Shown piece by piece: positions 38,257-47,953 of a stretch of 64,000 nucleotides of DNA. The notes beneath the pieces were generated by a model that saw nothing but the letters and a program-made list of their open reading frames with translations, ran no database searches and was not told the DNA's origin. Position numbers and translations under genes: made by a program. Numbering within the stretch: position 1 is the first letter of the stretch; each line of letters starts with the position of its first letter. Source of the DNA: Candidatus Nanopelagicaceae bacterium (lineage in GTDB: Bacteria; Actinomycetota; Actinomycetes; Nanopelagicales; Nanopelagicaceae); the NCBI GenBank assembly GCA_018883345.1, contig VEQG01000002.1, positions 33,708-97,707 of the forward strand, written 5' to 3'.

Positions 38257-38784
38257 ATGGAGTATCTAGAGGGCGGCGTAGGAATGCCAGATGCTTGGCA
38301 ACGGCTATGGGCTCCACATCGCTTGGGTTATATTCGCGGCGAAAATAGACCGTTAGATTCAAACAATGTTCCATGCCCCTTCTGCGAAATTCCAAAAAAA
38401 GCAGATCGCGACGGGTTAGTGGTTTTTCGTGGCCAAGAGGCGTATGTGGTGATGAATCTATATCCATACAACCCTGGCCATTTGTTGATTTGCGCTTTCC
38501 GACATGTGCCAGATTTAACCGAATTGAGCGACTCAGAACGAAATGAAATTTCATATTTAACCGCTCATGCAATGAAGACATTGCGAAAAGTATCTAATCC
38601 TGCTGGCTTTAATTTAGGTATGAATCAAGGCGCAATTAGCGGTGCTGGCGTAGCCGCTCATATCCATCAACATGTTGTGCCGCGATGGTCTGGAGATGCG
38701 AATTTCATGCCAATTATCGGTCAAACAAAAGTGCTTCCACAATTATTAACTGACACCAGGGATGCGCTAGCTCAAGCTTGGTAA
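38257..38784 (+). CDS. HIT-family protein (Ap4A phosphorylase/hydrolase-like)
   Basis: CPFCEIP, HIHQHVVPRW. Confidence 0.93.
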   Translation: MEYLEGGVGMPDAWQRLWAPHRLGYIRGENRPLDSNNVPCPFCEIPKKADRDGLVVFRGQEAYVVMNLYPYNPGHLLICAFRHVPDLTELSDSERNEISYLTAHAMKTLRKVSNPAGFNLGMNQGAISGAGVAAHIHQHVVPRWSGDANFMPIIGQTKVLPQLLTDTRDALAQAW

Positions 38785-39351
38785 TTGGTTTAGATATTTC
38801 TTAACGATATCGACGCCCAATTCAAATTCTGGATTGTTTATCAGCACTGGAATAGCTGGAAAAAAGATTCCAGAAGCAAAGCCATCAGCACCCACTGCAT
38901 CTAGCTGCGTTAAGTACTCTTCACGAAATTCCGATACCAATTCGAAATGTTCCGGATCGGCATCAACTAATTCTCCAGTACGGTAGTTATTGATTTTCAT
39001 TGATTCTAAATCGATTAATGCACAGGGAGATCCATCATCATCGTGCAACACTAAGTAAGGCGTCGCCACGTCATCAAGCAATCTTTTGGCTAGCATTACT
39101 GCATCATCGAAATCTTGTAACCCCTCATCAAAGCCAGTTACAACCAAAATTCGCGGCATTAGCAATTCATCGTAGGCGTGCCATAAATCTATTGTGTTTT
39201 GATCAAGACCAGAGCTGGCATTTATTACAAAGATTGCAGCAGTTATCTCTGCTTCGACTTCCTTGGAAACGCTTGCGCTCAAAGCCTTTGAAAGTGCGGT
39301 GGTGGCAGCACTTGGATGACCATATAAGCGCCAGATGTTTCCATTTTCCAT
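38767..39351 (-). CDS. Degenerate EF-G-like G-domain protein (pseudo-GTPase candidate)
   Basis: GHPSAATTALSKALSAS resembles an eroded P-loop; AAIFVINASSGLDQNTIDLWHAYDELLMPRILVVTGFD, FDDAVMLAKRLL, ALIDLESMKINNY, DADPEHFELVSEFREEYLTQL track the G and G' region of actinobacterial EF-G-like proteins; no switch II DTPG. Confidence 0.6.
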   Translation of the reverse strand: MENGNIWRLYGHPSAATTALSKALSASVSKEVEAEITAAIFVINASSGLDQNTIDLWHAYDELLMPRILVVTGFDEGLQDFDDAVMLAKRLLDDVATPYLVLHDDDGSPCALIDLESMKINNYRTGELVDADPEHFELVSEFREEYLTQLDAVGADGFASGIFFPAIPVLINNPEFELGVDIVKKYLNQLPSLS

Positions 39352-39364
39352 GGGCGAAAGCCTA
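39352..39364 (-). promoter_or_regulatory. Putative leaderless promoter (TAGGCT-N7-ATG) of the EF-G-like gene
   Basis: Minus strand TAGGCT TTCGCCC ATG. Confidence 0.55.
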
Positions 39365-39374
39365 CGATGTACCT
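39363..39374 (+). promoter_or_regulatory. Putative leaderless promoter (TACGAT-N6-GTG) of pgsA
   Basis: TACGAT GTACCT GTG(39375). Confidence 0.55.
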
Positions 39375-39971
39375 GTGATTAGTTCGCGAATGAAACCAGC
39401 TGTAGTCAAAGTGATTACTCCATTTTGTCGAGGACTACTTAAGCTGGGCGTAACTCCCGACATGATGACCATTTTTGGCACAGCAATAGTGGTGCTTGGT
39501 TCATGGCTGCTCCTTGCCCAAGGAAGATTAGTTGCGGCACTTTTCGTTATCGGCTTAGCGCTCCTTACCGATTTACTTGATGGAACCATGGCCCGTATTT
39601 CCGATCAAGGAGCAAGCAACTGGGGTAATTTTCTAGATTCAACTTTAGATCGTATTTCAGATGCGGCTGTGTTATTAGGACTTTCTTATTATTTATATTC
39701 GCAGGGTGATGAGCTCTTTATAGTCTGCATGGTCACGATTGCAGTGTCATCAATAGTTCCATATGCCAGGGCAAAGGCTGAAAGTTTAAATATAGAGTGC
39801 AAAGGTGGCTTTGCAGAACGTACTGAGCGACTCGTGTTGCTGGCATTTTTCGGGGTCTTACATTTACTTGGGATTACCTGGGCGTTGGATGCAGGTATCT
39901 GGATATTGTTAATACTTTCAACATTTACCGTGTATCAACGAATGGCAATAGTTTGGAGAGCCACTAGGTGA
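39375..39971 (+). CDS. pgsA: CDP-alcohol phosphatidyltransferase (phosphatidylinositol phosphate synthase-like)
   Basis: DLLDGTMARISDQGASNWGNFLDSTLDRISDA (CDP-alcohol phosphotransferase motif); start likely GTG 39375 or ATG 39390, not the TTG at 39000. Confidence 0.9.
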   Translation: MISSRMKPAVVKVITPFCRGLLKLGVTPDMMTIFGTAIVVLGSWLLLAQGRLVAALFVIGLALLTDLLDGTMARISDQGASNWGNFLDSTLDRISDAAVLLGLSYYLYSQGDELFIVCMVTIAVSSIVPYARAKAESLNIECKGGFAERTERLVLLAFFGVLHLLGITWALDAGIWILLILSTFTVYQRMAIVWRATR

Positions 39972-40783
39972 GTGCATACGCCTATCTAATAGGTTGGCGC
40001 CTGGTTCGTCTTTTGCCGGAAAAGTTGGCTTACCGAATTTTCCAAGCTATCGGTGACTATGTTTACGGAAAAGATGGCAAAAGCATTAAGCGCTTGCGCA
40101 ACAATATGGCGAAAGTTTCTAGCCTAAGCGGGCAGGAGCTAGAGAATCTGACAAAAAATGCAATACGTTCATATATGCGCTATTGGTGTGACACGTTTCG
40201 ATTACCGGACTGGAGTAAAGAGAAGATAATTCGCAATGTCGAATTAGTGAATTCTGAAGTTCTAACAAATCCTCTCGACAAAGGTCGTGGAGTAGTAGTT
40301 GCACTTCCGCACTCTGGAAATTGGGATCATGCGGCAGCCTACTTTTTGGGTTGCGGTTATAAAGCCGTAACTGTGGCAGAGAGATTAAAGCCAGAGCAGG
40401 TGTTTCAAGCGTTTTTGAAATATCGCGAACAAATAGGTTTAGAAGTGCTCTCAACAGATATGCGCACGCTTCCAACTTTGGTAGAACGGGCCAAAAACGG
40501 TTATATCGTCGCCTTGGTTGCAGATAGAGATTTAAGTAGTAGCGGTCAAGAAGTTAATTTTTTTGGTGAAATTGCAAAGATGCCAGTTGGTCCGGTCGCA
40601 ATTGCAAGAAAAGCGGAAGTTGATTTAGTCGGAGCATTTATAGAATACACTTCAAATTCGATTCGTATCTACTTCGAAAAACTTACACTCGATGTCCAAT
40701 CGCAAGCAGATTTCTTCGAATCCCAAATCAGACGCAATCCAGTTGATTGGCATATGCTGCAAAGGATTTGGATTAATGATTGA
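39968..40783 (+). CDS. Phosphatidylinositol mannoside acyltransferase-like (LpxL/HtrB family)
   Basis: GRGVVVALPHSGNWDHAAAYF, VADRDLSSSGQEVNFFGEIAKMPVGPVAIARK; between pgsA and pimA. Confidence 0.9.
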   Translation: MSAYAYLIGWRLVRLLPEKLAYRIFQAIGDYVYGKDGKSIKRLRNNMAKVSSLSGQELENLTKNAIRSYMRYWCDTFRLPDWSKEKIIRNVELVNSEVLTNPLDKGRGVVVALPHSGNWDHAAAYFLGCGYKAVTVAERLKPEQVFQAFLKYREQIGLEVLSTDMRTLPTLVERAKNGYIVALVADRDLSSSGQEVNFFGEIAKMPVGPVAIARKAEVDLVGAFIEYTSNSIRIYFEKLTLDVQSQADFFESQIRRNPVDWHMLQRIWIND

Positions 40784-41942
40784 TAAGCCATTAAATATTG
40801 GAATTGTCTGTCCGTATGGTTGGGATGCACCTGGTGGCGTACAAGCGCACATATCTGATTTAAGACAATTCTTAGTAAACAAAGGACATAAAGTTTCAGT
40901 TCTCGCTCCGACTGGAGACGAACAATCGTTACCGGAATGGGTGGTAGATGCTGGTAAGCCATTGGCAATCCCATATAACGGTGCAGTGGCGCGAGTGCTT
41001 TTTGGACCCATCGCCTTTGCAAAAGTTAAACAATGGATAGCTGAGAATAATTTTGATCTACTTCATTTGCACGAGCCAGCAATTCCAAGCATCTCACTTC
41101 TTGCATGCTGGGCAGCAGAAGGTCCAATGGTCGGCACTTTCCACGTATCTGCCAAGAAGCAGAAAGCAAGTTTTGCCATTGTGCCAATTCTGGAACCGGT
41201 CATAGAAAAATTATCCGCGCGCATTGCGGTAAGTGAAGCTGCCCGAGAAACATTAAAAGCACATTTAGAAACTGATGCCGTAGTGATACCTAATGGAATA
41301 TATACAAAGCGAATGATTGGAAAAGTGCGTCCAGAATGGAGCGGAGAGACACTCGGGTTCATGGGACGTTTTAATGAACCCAGGAAAGGCTTGAAAGTAC
41401 TTATCGACGCGCTACCAATAATTAGTAGATTTATGCCTAACGTGAGAGTGCTGGTAGCAGGACCGGGTGAACCCGAGGAATTTCTTGGAGAGATTGATCC
41501 ACAGCTACGAAATCGCATTGAATTTCTTGGCAAGTTAAGTGAAGAAGAGAAGGCCGACTTTATGTCTTCAGTCGGTGCATATATTGGTCCAAATACTGGT
41601 GGCGAGTCGTTTGGAATTATTTTGGCAGAAGCTTTGGCAGGTGGCGCTGCAGTCGTGGCATCAGACATTCCTGCTTTTGCAGCGGTGTTAGAAAATGGAA
41701 AATATGGCAAATTATTTAGATCTGAAGATTCCACAGACTTGGCAAAGGTAGTTATTGATTTACTTAGAGATCGAACCGCTAGAGATCAGATGGCAAAAGA
41801 TGGTCAGAAATATGCACAGAAATTTGATTGGGATGTTGTAGCTAAAGATATCTTTGAAGTTTATGAGATGGCGATTGTCGGTAACGGTAAAGTTGGTTTA
41901 GCGTCAGAGAATCGTCCATGGAATAGGATCTGGAATAAATAA
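40776..41942 (+). CDS. pimA: GT4 glycosyltransferase, phosphatidylinositol mannosyltransferase PimA-like
   Basis: MIDKPLNIGIVCPYGWDAPGGVQAHI, GRFNEPRKGLKVLIDALP, ESFGIILAEALAGGAAVVASDI. Confidence 0.92.
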   Translation: MIDKPLNIGIVCPYGWDAPGGVQAHISDLRQFLVNKGHKVSVLAPTGDEQSLPEWVVDAGKPLAIPYNGAVARVLFGPIAFAKVKQWIAENNFDLLHLHEPAIPSISLLACWAAEGPMVGTFHVSAKKQKASFAIVPILEPVIEKLSARIAVSEAARETLKAHLETDAVVIPNGIYTKRMIGKVRPEWSGETLGFMGRFNEPRKGLKVLIDALPIISRFMPNVRVLVAGPGEPEEFLGEIDPQLRNRIEFLGKLSEEEKADFMSSVGAYIGPNTGGESFGIILAEALAGGAAVVASDIPAFAAVLENGKYGKLFRSEDSTDLAKVVIDLLRDRTARDQMAKDGQKYAQKFDWDVVAKDIFEVYEMAIVGNGKVGLASENRPWNRIWNK

Positions 41943-42436
41943 TGTCGCAGACCGCTATTTATATTGCACTTTTAGTGCTCTTTCTTTGGTATTTGTCTTT
42001 TACGGCCTCGCGGCTAGATCGTCTCCATCACCGTGTCGAAACAAGTTGGGCGGCATTGGATAGCTTGCTGCAGAGGCGTGCTGCGATTGCATTAGAGATT
42101 GCGCACTCATCTTTTGCCGATCCGGGACTAGCTTTGATCTTGAATCAAGCCGCGCATTTAGCCCGGGAAGCTGATATTTCTGAAAGATCAGATGCGGAGA
42201 GCGGGCTAACCGGAGCGCTCGGGCTATTACTAATGAATGTACATGAAAATACTGATGATGCACTTCTAAAGGAATTAAGTGAGGTCACGGACCGGATAAG
42301 GGTTGCCGTTAAGCTGCACGTCGAAGCCGTAAATCGAACTCAGTTACTAAGAAGAAAATTTATTGTAAAAGTATTTAGATTAGCCGGTCGCGCACCGCTA
42401 CCGAGTATTCACAAGTTTGAAGATGATGCTATCTAA
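41942..42436 (+). CDS. LemA-like membrane-anchored protein
   Basis: N-terminal TM followed by RLDRLHHRVETSWAALDSLLQRRAAIALEIA. Confidence 0.6.
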   Translation: MSQTAIYIALLVLFLWYLSFTASRLDRLHHRVETSWAALDSLLQRRAAIALEIAHSSFADPGLALILNQAAHLAREADISERSDAESGLTGALGLLLMNVHENTDDALLKELSEVTDRIRVAVKLHVEAVNRTQLLRRKFIVKVFRLAGRAPLPSIHKFEDDAI

Positions 42437-43379
42437 CAGGAAGTTGCTCGCTGCTGCCATAACCCTACTTTTATTATCTGCTTGCAGCTCAGGTGGGGGA
42501 AATTCGATAACCGGTGAAGAAGTACCAGCATCACCAATAGTGGTCGTAAAGATCGATGATACAAATGAGGCTCATCCTCAAGTTGGAATTGATAAAGCTA
42601 ATTTAGTTTATATCGAACAAGTAGAAGGTGGCCTGGTCAGATTGGCCGCTTTGTTCTCCAGTAATTTGCCGGATTACATCGGGCCAGTTCGAAGCGCCAG
42701 AATTTCTGATATTGATTTATTAGCCCAATTTGGCAAAGTTGCCTTCTTTTATTCGGGTGCACAATCGAAGTTATACCCAGTCATCAAAGAGGCAAATCTC
42801 TTTGATATTGGAGCAATGCATGAATCACCGAAAATTTATACTCGAGATCCAAATCGATATGCACCATATGACATGGTTTTGTACGGTCCCGAAGTTAAAA
42901 AGCGAATCGCTGATTTGGATGTGGCGACCACAAAAGATTTCGGTCTCTCATTTGGCGAATTGGTAAATAAGGGAAGAAAAATCTCTTCAGTAAAAGTTAA
43001 TTGGCCAGCTGCCAGCTATTCAGCAATTTGGAATGGTACGAGCTGGGATCTATTACATAACGGCAAACCAGATGTTACGAGTGATGGAATTCAAATTTCC
43101 CCAACTACTTTTGTAATCCAAAATGTTGTGATTACGGACTCTGAATATAAGGACAAATTAGGTGGCGTGACTCCGTTATCGATAACTGTGGGCGAGGGCA
43201 CAGGCTGGGTTTTACGCGATGGATTTGCAATAAAGGCGAAATGGAATCGTCCCGATGCATCATCTGGAACAACTTGGAGTGATTTAGAAGGAAATGTAAT
43301 AAAGATGGCGGCAGGGCAAGTATGGGTTGCGCTCACGGACCAGGAACCCGAATTTACGGCTCCGCCAAGTAAGAAGTAG
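42417..43379 (+). CDS. DUF3048 (YerB-like) lipoprotein
   Basis: Lipobox [66 protein letters not shown]. Confidence 0.88.
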   Translation: MKMMLSNRKLLAAAITLLLLSACSSGGGNSITGEEVPASPIVVVKIDDTNEAHPQVGIDKANLVYIEQVEGGLVRLAALFSSNLPDYIGPVRSARISDIDLLAQFGKVAFFYSGAQSKLYPVIKEANLFDIGAMHESPKIYTRDPNRYAPYDMVLYGPEVKKRIADLDVATTKDFGLSFGELVNKGRKISSVKVNWPAASYSAIWNGTSWDLLHNGKPDVTSDGIQISPTTFVIQNVVITDSEYKDKLGGVTPLSITVGEGTGWVLRDGFAIKAKWNRPDASSGTTWSDLEGNVIKMAAGQVWVALTDQEPEFTAPPSKK

Positions 43380-43389
43380 AATTCGGCGC
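43377..43389 (+). promoter_or_regulatory. Putative leaderless promoter (TAGAAT-N7-ATG) of pdxS
   Basis: TAGAAT TCGGCGC ATG(43390); the TAG doubles as the stop codon of the upstream gene. Confidence 0.5.
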
Positions 43390-44277
43390 ATGGCTGAATA
43401 CACAGGTACAGCGCGCGTAAAGCGCGGAATGGCAGAGATGCTCAAGGGCGGCGTAATTATGGATGTCGTCGATTCAGAGCAAGCAAAAATTGCTGAAGAT
43501 GCTGGCGCAGTTGCCGTAATGGCGCTTGAACGTGTTCCTGCCGATATTCGTGCACAAGGTGGCGTTGCACGTATGTCAGATCCAGACATGATCGAAAAGA
43601 TTAAGAAGGCCGTTTCAATTCCAGTTATGGCCAAGGCACGCATCGGCCATTTTGCGGAAGCGCAAATATTGGAATCCCTTGGCGTTGACTACATCGACGA
43701 ATCAGAAGTTTTAACTCCTGCTGATTATTCAAACCACATTGATAAATGGGATTTTAAAGTTCCATTTGTATGTGGTGCAACAAATCTCGGAGAAGCACTT
43801 CGTCGTATCAATGAGGGCGCTGCAATGATTCGTTCCAAGGGCGAGGCTGGTACCGGTGATGTTTCAAACGCGGTAACACATATGCGCACTATTGGTTCGG
43901 AAATACGTCGTTTGACTTCGATGCGCGAAGATGAGCTTTATGTAGCTGCAAAAGAGTTGGCAGCTCCTTATGAATTAGTAAAGGAAGTTGCAGCAACCGG
44001 CAAACTTCCAGTCGTACTTTTCACAGCTGGCGGAATCGCTACACCAGCAGATGCTTCATTGATGATGCAATTGGGTGCAGACGGAGTCTTCATTGGTTCT
44101 GGTATTTTCAAATCAGGCAATCCTGCGCAACGTGCTTCTGCTTGTGTTAAAGCAACAACTTTCTACACAGATGCAAAAGTAGTTGCCGATGTTTCGCGTG
44201 GTCTAGGTGATGCAATGGTTGGAATTAACGTTGCAGATATTCCGGTGCCACATCGATTGGCAGAACGCGGCTGGTAA
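43390..44277 (+). CDS. pdxS: Pyridoxal 5'-phosphate synthase, synthase subunit
   Basis: [10 protein letters not shown]-like [49 protein letters not shown]. Confidence 0.97.
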   Translation: MAEYTGTARVKRGMAEMLKGGVIMDVVDSEQAKIAEDAGAVAVMALERVPADIRAQGGVARMSDPDMIEKIKKAVSIPVMAKARIGHFAEAQILESLGVDYIDESEVLTPADYSNHIDKWDFKVPFVCGATNLGEALRRINEGAAMIRSKGEAGTGDVSNAVTHMRTIGSEIRRLTSMREDELYVAAKELAAPYELVKEVAATGKLPVVLFTAGGIATPADASLMMQLGADGVFIGSGIFKSGNPAQRASACVKATTFYTDAKVVADVSRGLGDAMVGINVADIPVPHRLAERGW

Positions 44278-44853
44278 ATGCGCGTTGGCGTACTTGCGCT
44301 ACAAGGTGATTTTCGCGAACACATTGCAGCCTTAAGCGCAATAGGCGTTGAAGCTATTGCAGTCAAAACTGCTGAAGAAATTAATTCAGTGGATGCGTTA
44401 GTCCTACCTGGTGGCGAATCCACTACGATCGCAAAACTGGCGCGAATCTTTGAGGTATTTGATTTAATAAAGCAGAAAATTAAAGATGGATTGCCGGTTT
44501 ACGGCTCATGTGCAGGGTTGATCTTGCTCTCAAATAAGATTCTTGATGGAATTGAAGGTCAAGAAACTTTCGGTGGTTTAAATGTTATTGCTAGACGCAA
44601 TGCCTTCGGTAGACAGGTTGATTCCTTTGAAGGTGAAATCGACTTCAAAGGAGTTGGAAAACTAAATAGCGTGTTCATAAGAGCTCCTTGGGTTGAAGAG
44701 GTGGGCACTGAGGTTGAAGTTCTAGCTTCTTCACATGGTCATCCAGTTGCAGTACGCCAAGGAAAGATTCTTGCGACATCATTTCATCCAGAATTGACCG
44801 ATAATCACGCGGTGCACCGGTACTTCGTTGAAGAGATTTGTAAGGCTCGCTAA
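44278..44853 (+). CDS. pdxT: Pyridoxal 5'-phosphate synthase, glutaminase subunit
   Basis: VGVLALQGDFREHI, LPGGESTTIAKL, YGSCAGLILLS, TSFHPELT. Confidence 0.96.
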   Translation: MRVGVLALQGDFREHIAALSAIGVEAIAVKTAEEINSVDALVLPGGESTTIAKLARIFEVFDLIKQKIKDGLPVYGSCAGLILLSNKILDGIEGQETFGGLNVIARRNAFGRQVDSFEGEIDFKGVGKLNSVFIRAPWVEEVGTEVEVLASSHGHPVAVRQGKILATSFHPELTDNHAVHRYFVEEICKAR

Positions 44854-44943
44854 GATTTACTCTAGAATTTATTGAGCTTATTGATTCAAATGAAGTTCGT
44901 GAATTGTCAGCAAATTAGTTGAAATAAGGTTGGGTGTTATCAG

Positions 44944-45705
44944 ATGTCAGGCCATTCCAAATGGGCGACCACCAAGCATAAGAAGGCAATCATCGATGCC
45001 AGACGCGCTAAAAGTTTTGCGAAATTAACAAAAGCAATTGAAGTTGCCGCCCGTAATGGTGGAGCTGATGTTTCAGGTAACCCAGCACTTTATGATGCCA
45101 TTCAAAAAGCTAAGAAGACTTCGGTTCCTAACGACAATATTGATAGAGCGGTAAAACGCGGAGCTGGTCTTGAAGATGGCGCGGCGACTTACGAAACAAT
45201 TATGTATGAAGGTTACGGCCCAGCTGGCGTTGCCATCATGATTGAATGTTTAACAGATAATCGAAATCGCGCCGCATCCGAAGTCCGAGTTGCCGTAACT
45301 CGTAACGGCGGCAACATGGCAGATCCTGGTTCAGTCTCGTATCTGTTCAATCGTAAAGGCGTGGTGGTGGTACCAAAGAGTTCCGGTGCGACAGAGGACT
45401 CGCTTATGGAAGCCACTTTGGAGGCGGGAGCTGAAGAGATTAAAGATTTGGGTGAAACTTTTGAAATTATCTCTGAGGCCTCAGATTTAGTAGCAGTCCG
45501 TACTGCTTTACAGAGCGCAAATATTGATTATGACTCTGCAGATTCATCATTCCTACCAAGCATGTCAATTCCAGTTACAGACCCTGAAACCGCGAAGAAG
45601 CTATTTGATCTGATAGATGCGATTGAAGATTCCGATGAGGTACAAAATGTCTACGGAAACTTCGATGTCTCAGATGAAGTCATGGAAAAGGCAGCGAGCC
45701 TCTAA
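44944..45705 (+). CDS. YebC/PmpR-family transcriptional regulator/translation factor
   Basis: [40 protein letters not shown]. Confidence 0.95.
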   Translation: MSGHSKWATTKHKKAIIDARRAKSFAKLTKAIEVAARNGGADVSGNPALYDAIQKAKKTSVPNDNIDRAVKRGAGLEDGAATYETIMYEGYGPAGVAIMIECLTDNRNRAASEVRVAVTRNGGNMADPGSVSYLFNRKGVVVVPKSSGATEDSLMEATLEAGAEEIKDLGETFEIISEASDLVAVRTALQSANIDYDSADSSFLPSMSIPVTDPETAKKLFDLIDAIEDSDEVQNVYGNFDVSDEVMEKAASL

Positions 45706-45726
45706 CCATTACGAAGCCCATTAATT

Positions 45727-45738
45727 TAGGCTTTTGAC
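45727..45738 (+). promoter_or_regulatory. Putative leaderless promoter (TAGGCT-N6-ATG) of ruvC
   Basis: TAGGCT TTTGAC ATG(45739). Confidence 0.55.
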
Positions 45739-46272
45739 ATGCGCGTGCTTGCAATCGATCCGGGTTTGACCCGTTGCGGCATCGGAGTCATAGATTCAAC
45801 AAAGATGTCACTTATTGCAGTTGGCGTCCTTAAGAGTTCTCCCGAATTACCTATCGAGCAGCGCCTGCTAGAAATCGATGCGCAAATTAGAGAATGGGTT
45901 GCCTTGCACGATCCAGATGTCATAGCCATCGAACGAGTTTTTTCTCAAGCGAATCTACGAACCGTTATGGGTACCGCGCAAGTTGCAGGTATTGCTTTGC
46001 TTGCGGCAGCCCAAGTGGGAAAGAAAGTTGTTATGCATACCCCTTCTGAAGTAAAAGCGGCAGTGACGGGAAGTGGTCGCGCTAAGAAGGATCAAGTAGC
46101 ACAGATGGTGCAGCGAATTTTAAAACTGGAAACTATTCCAAAGCCAGTAGATGCAACGGATGCGCTAGCACTTGCTATTTGCCACGTTTGGCGCGGTGCA
46201 GGAAATGACCGAGTTGCTGCGGCAGTCACCAAAGAGAAGAAACGTCTTTTAACTCTAAGGGGTGCTGGATGA
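45739..46272 (+). CDS. ruvC: Holliday junction resolvase RuvC
   Basis: VLAIDPGLTRCGIGVID, AIERVFSQANLRTVMGTAQVAG. Confidence 0.96.
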   Translation: MRVLAIDPGLTRCGIGVIDSTKMSLIAVGVLKSSPELPIEQRLLEIDAQIREWVALHDPDVIAIERVFSQANLRTVMGTAQVAGIALLAAAQVGKKVVMHTPSEVKAAVTGSGRAKKDQVAQMVQRILKLETIPKPVDATDALALAICHVWRGAGNDRVAAAVTKEKKRLLTLRGAG

Positions 46273-46889
46273 TCGCCACCCTATTTGGAACAGTTCGAGC
46301 ATTGAAATTAGATCAAGCAGTTATTGATGTAAATGGGGTTGGTTACTTAATCCACATCACGGCGCAGACATCGAGCAAGTTGAGCGTAGGTCGCGACTAT
46401 CAAGTGTTTACTTCGCTGGCGGTACGCGAAGACTCCATGACTCTATATGCCTTTACCGAGAATGATGAACGTGAACTTTTCGAATTAGTCCAAACTGTTT
46501 CTGGCATAGGTCCAAAGGTGGCTCTCGCAATTACTGCCGCAATGAGTATTGAAGATTTGGCCAGCGCAGTAAATACGAAGGATGAAGCCGCAATAGCTGC
46601 CGTCCAAGGTATTGGTAAAAAAGGCGCCCAACGTTTGATTTTAGAGTTAAGTGGAAAATTAGATTTTTCTCATCCAGCCGCATTGGCAAGTGGTTTTTCA
46701 TGGCGAGATCAATTGATCGATGCATTGACTGGACTTGGATTTTCCAGAAAGCAAGCCGAACAAGCAATTAATGAGATTGCGGCAAATCGTGATGCAAAAG
46801 CACTGCAGGATTTAAGTGTGAATTCACCATCAGAGTTACTCAAGTTAGCTCTAGCTCATGCAAATACCCAAAAAGGTTTAGGTAAATGA
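46269..46889 (+). CDS. ruvA: Holliday junction branch migration protein RuvA
   Basis: [36 protein letters not shown]. Confidence 0.95.
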   Translation: MIATLFGTVRALKLDQAVIDVNGVGYLIHITAQTSSKLSVGRDYQVFTSLAVREDSMTLYAFTENDERELFELVQTVSGIGPKVALAITAAMSIEDLASAVNTKDEAAIAAVQGIGKKGAQRLILELSGKLDFSHPAALASGFSWRDQLIDALTGLGFSRKQAEQAINEIAANRDAKALQDLSVNSPSELLKLALAHANTQKGLGK

Positions 46890-47902
46890 GCGAGCGACTA
46901 GTTTCGCCCAATGCTGGCAATGAAGAGAGCGCCACTGAATTTGCGCTCCGTCCTAAATCTTTAACAGATTTTGTTGGCCAACAAAGAGTACGTGATCAAA
47001 TTAATGTGCTTTTGCAATCTGCTAAAAGTCGGGGAGTAGCAGCGGATCATATGTTGCTATCGGGTCCGCCCGGATTAGGAAAAACCACGTTAGCGTTTAT
47101 TCTCGCTGAAGAATTAGGTTCACCAATTAGAATTTCAAGCGGTCCGGCGATTACTCATGCTGGTGATTTAGCAGCGATTCTTTCATCACTTTCAGAAGGC
47201 GAAATTCTCTTCTTGGATGAAATTCATCGTTTGACCAGACCAGCTGAGGAATTGCTCTACTTGGCAATGGAGGATTTTCGAGTAGATGTAGTAGTAGGTA
47301 AAGGTCCAGGGGCTACCGCGATTCCACTTGAGCTTCCGAAATTTACTTTAGTGGGAGCTACTACGCGCGCTGGTCTGTTGCCGCCGCCACTTAGAGATCG
47401 CTTCGGATTTACTGCACATATGGAGTTTTATGAAACCGACGAACTGGCGAAAATTATTGAAAGATCGGCCAAATTGCTCGATGTAGAAATTGATGGCAAA
47501 GCGATTGCCGAAATTGCTGGACGATCTCGTGGTACGCCGCGCATTGCCAATAGATTGTTACGCAGAGTTAGAGATTTCGCGCTTGTTAAGAAAATCAAAA
47601 GCATTGATCTAGAAAGTGCGCAAGCTGCTTTGGAGATGTACGAGGTAGATCTAATTGGTCTAGATAGATTAGATAGAGCAGTTCTTCAAGCATTGGTGGA
47701 ACGATTTAATGGTGGCCCAGTTGGGCTATCGACATTAGCGATTGCAGTTGGCGAAGAGGTAGAAACCGTTGAATCGGTGGCAGAACCATTTCTTGTTAGA
47801 CAAGGATTAATGGCAAGGACGGCACGCGGCAGAGTGGCAACCCCAGCCGGATTTAGTCATTTGGGCCACAGCGCACCACAAGGGTGGAGCCTCTTTGATT
47901 AA
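46886..47902 (+). CDS. ruvB: Holliday junction branch migration helicase RuvB
   Basis: [65 protein letters not shown]. Confidence 0.97.
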   Translation: MSERLVSPNAGNEESATEFALRPKSLTDFVGQQRVRDQINVLLQSAKSRGVAADHMLLSGPPGLGKTTLAFILAEELGSPIRISSGPAITHAGDLAAILSSLSEGEILFLDEIHRLTRPAEELLYLAMEDFRVDVVVGKGPGATAIPLELPKFTLVGATTRAGLLPPPLRDRFGFTAHMEFYETDELAKIIERSAKLLDVEIDGKAIAEIAGRSRGTPRIANRLLRRVRDFALVKKIKSIDLESAQAALEMYEVDLIGLDRLDRAVLQALVERFNGGPVGLSTLAIAVGEEVETVESVAEPFLVRQGLMARTARGRVATPAGFSHLGHSAPQGWSLFD

Positions 47903-47939
47903 CGCTTCGCAAATTTAGGCAAAGTTCGCTCCCAACGCC

Positions 47940-47953
47940 TAAACTCTCGCCCT
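47940..47953 (+). promoter_or_regulatory. Putative leaderless promoter (TAAACT-N8-ATG) of secD
   Basis: TAAACT CTCGCCCT ATG(47954). Confidence 0.45.

Noticed and set aside
39000-39374. N-terminal 125-aa extension of the pgsA ORF
   Set aside because: Antisense to the EF-G-like gene, basic and non-membrane; PgsA similarity begins near 39375/39390 where a promoter and start codon fit
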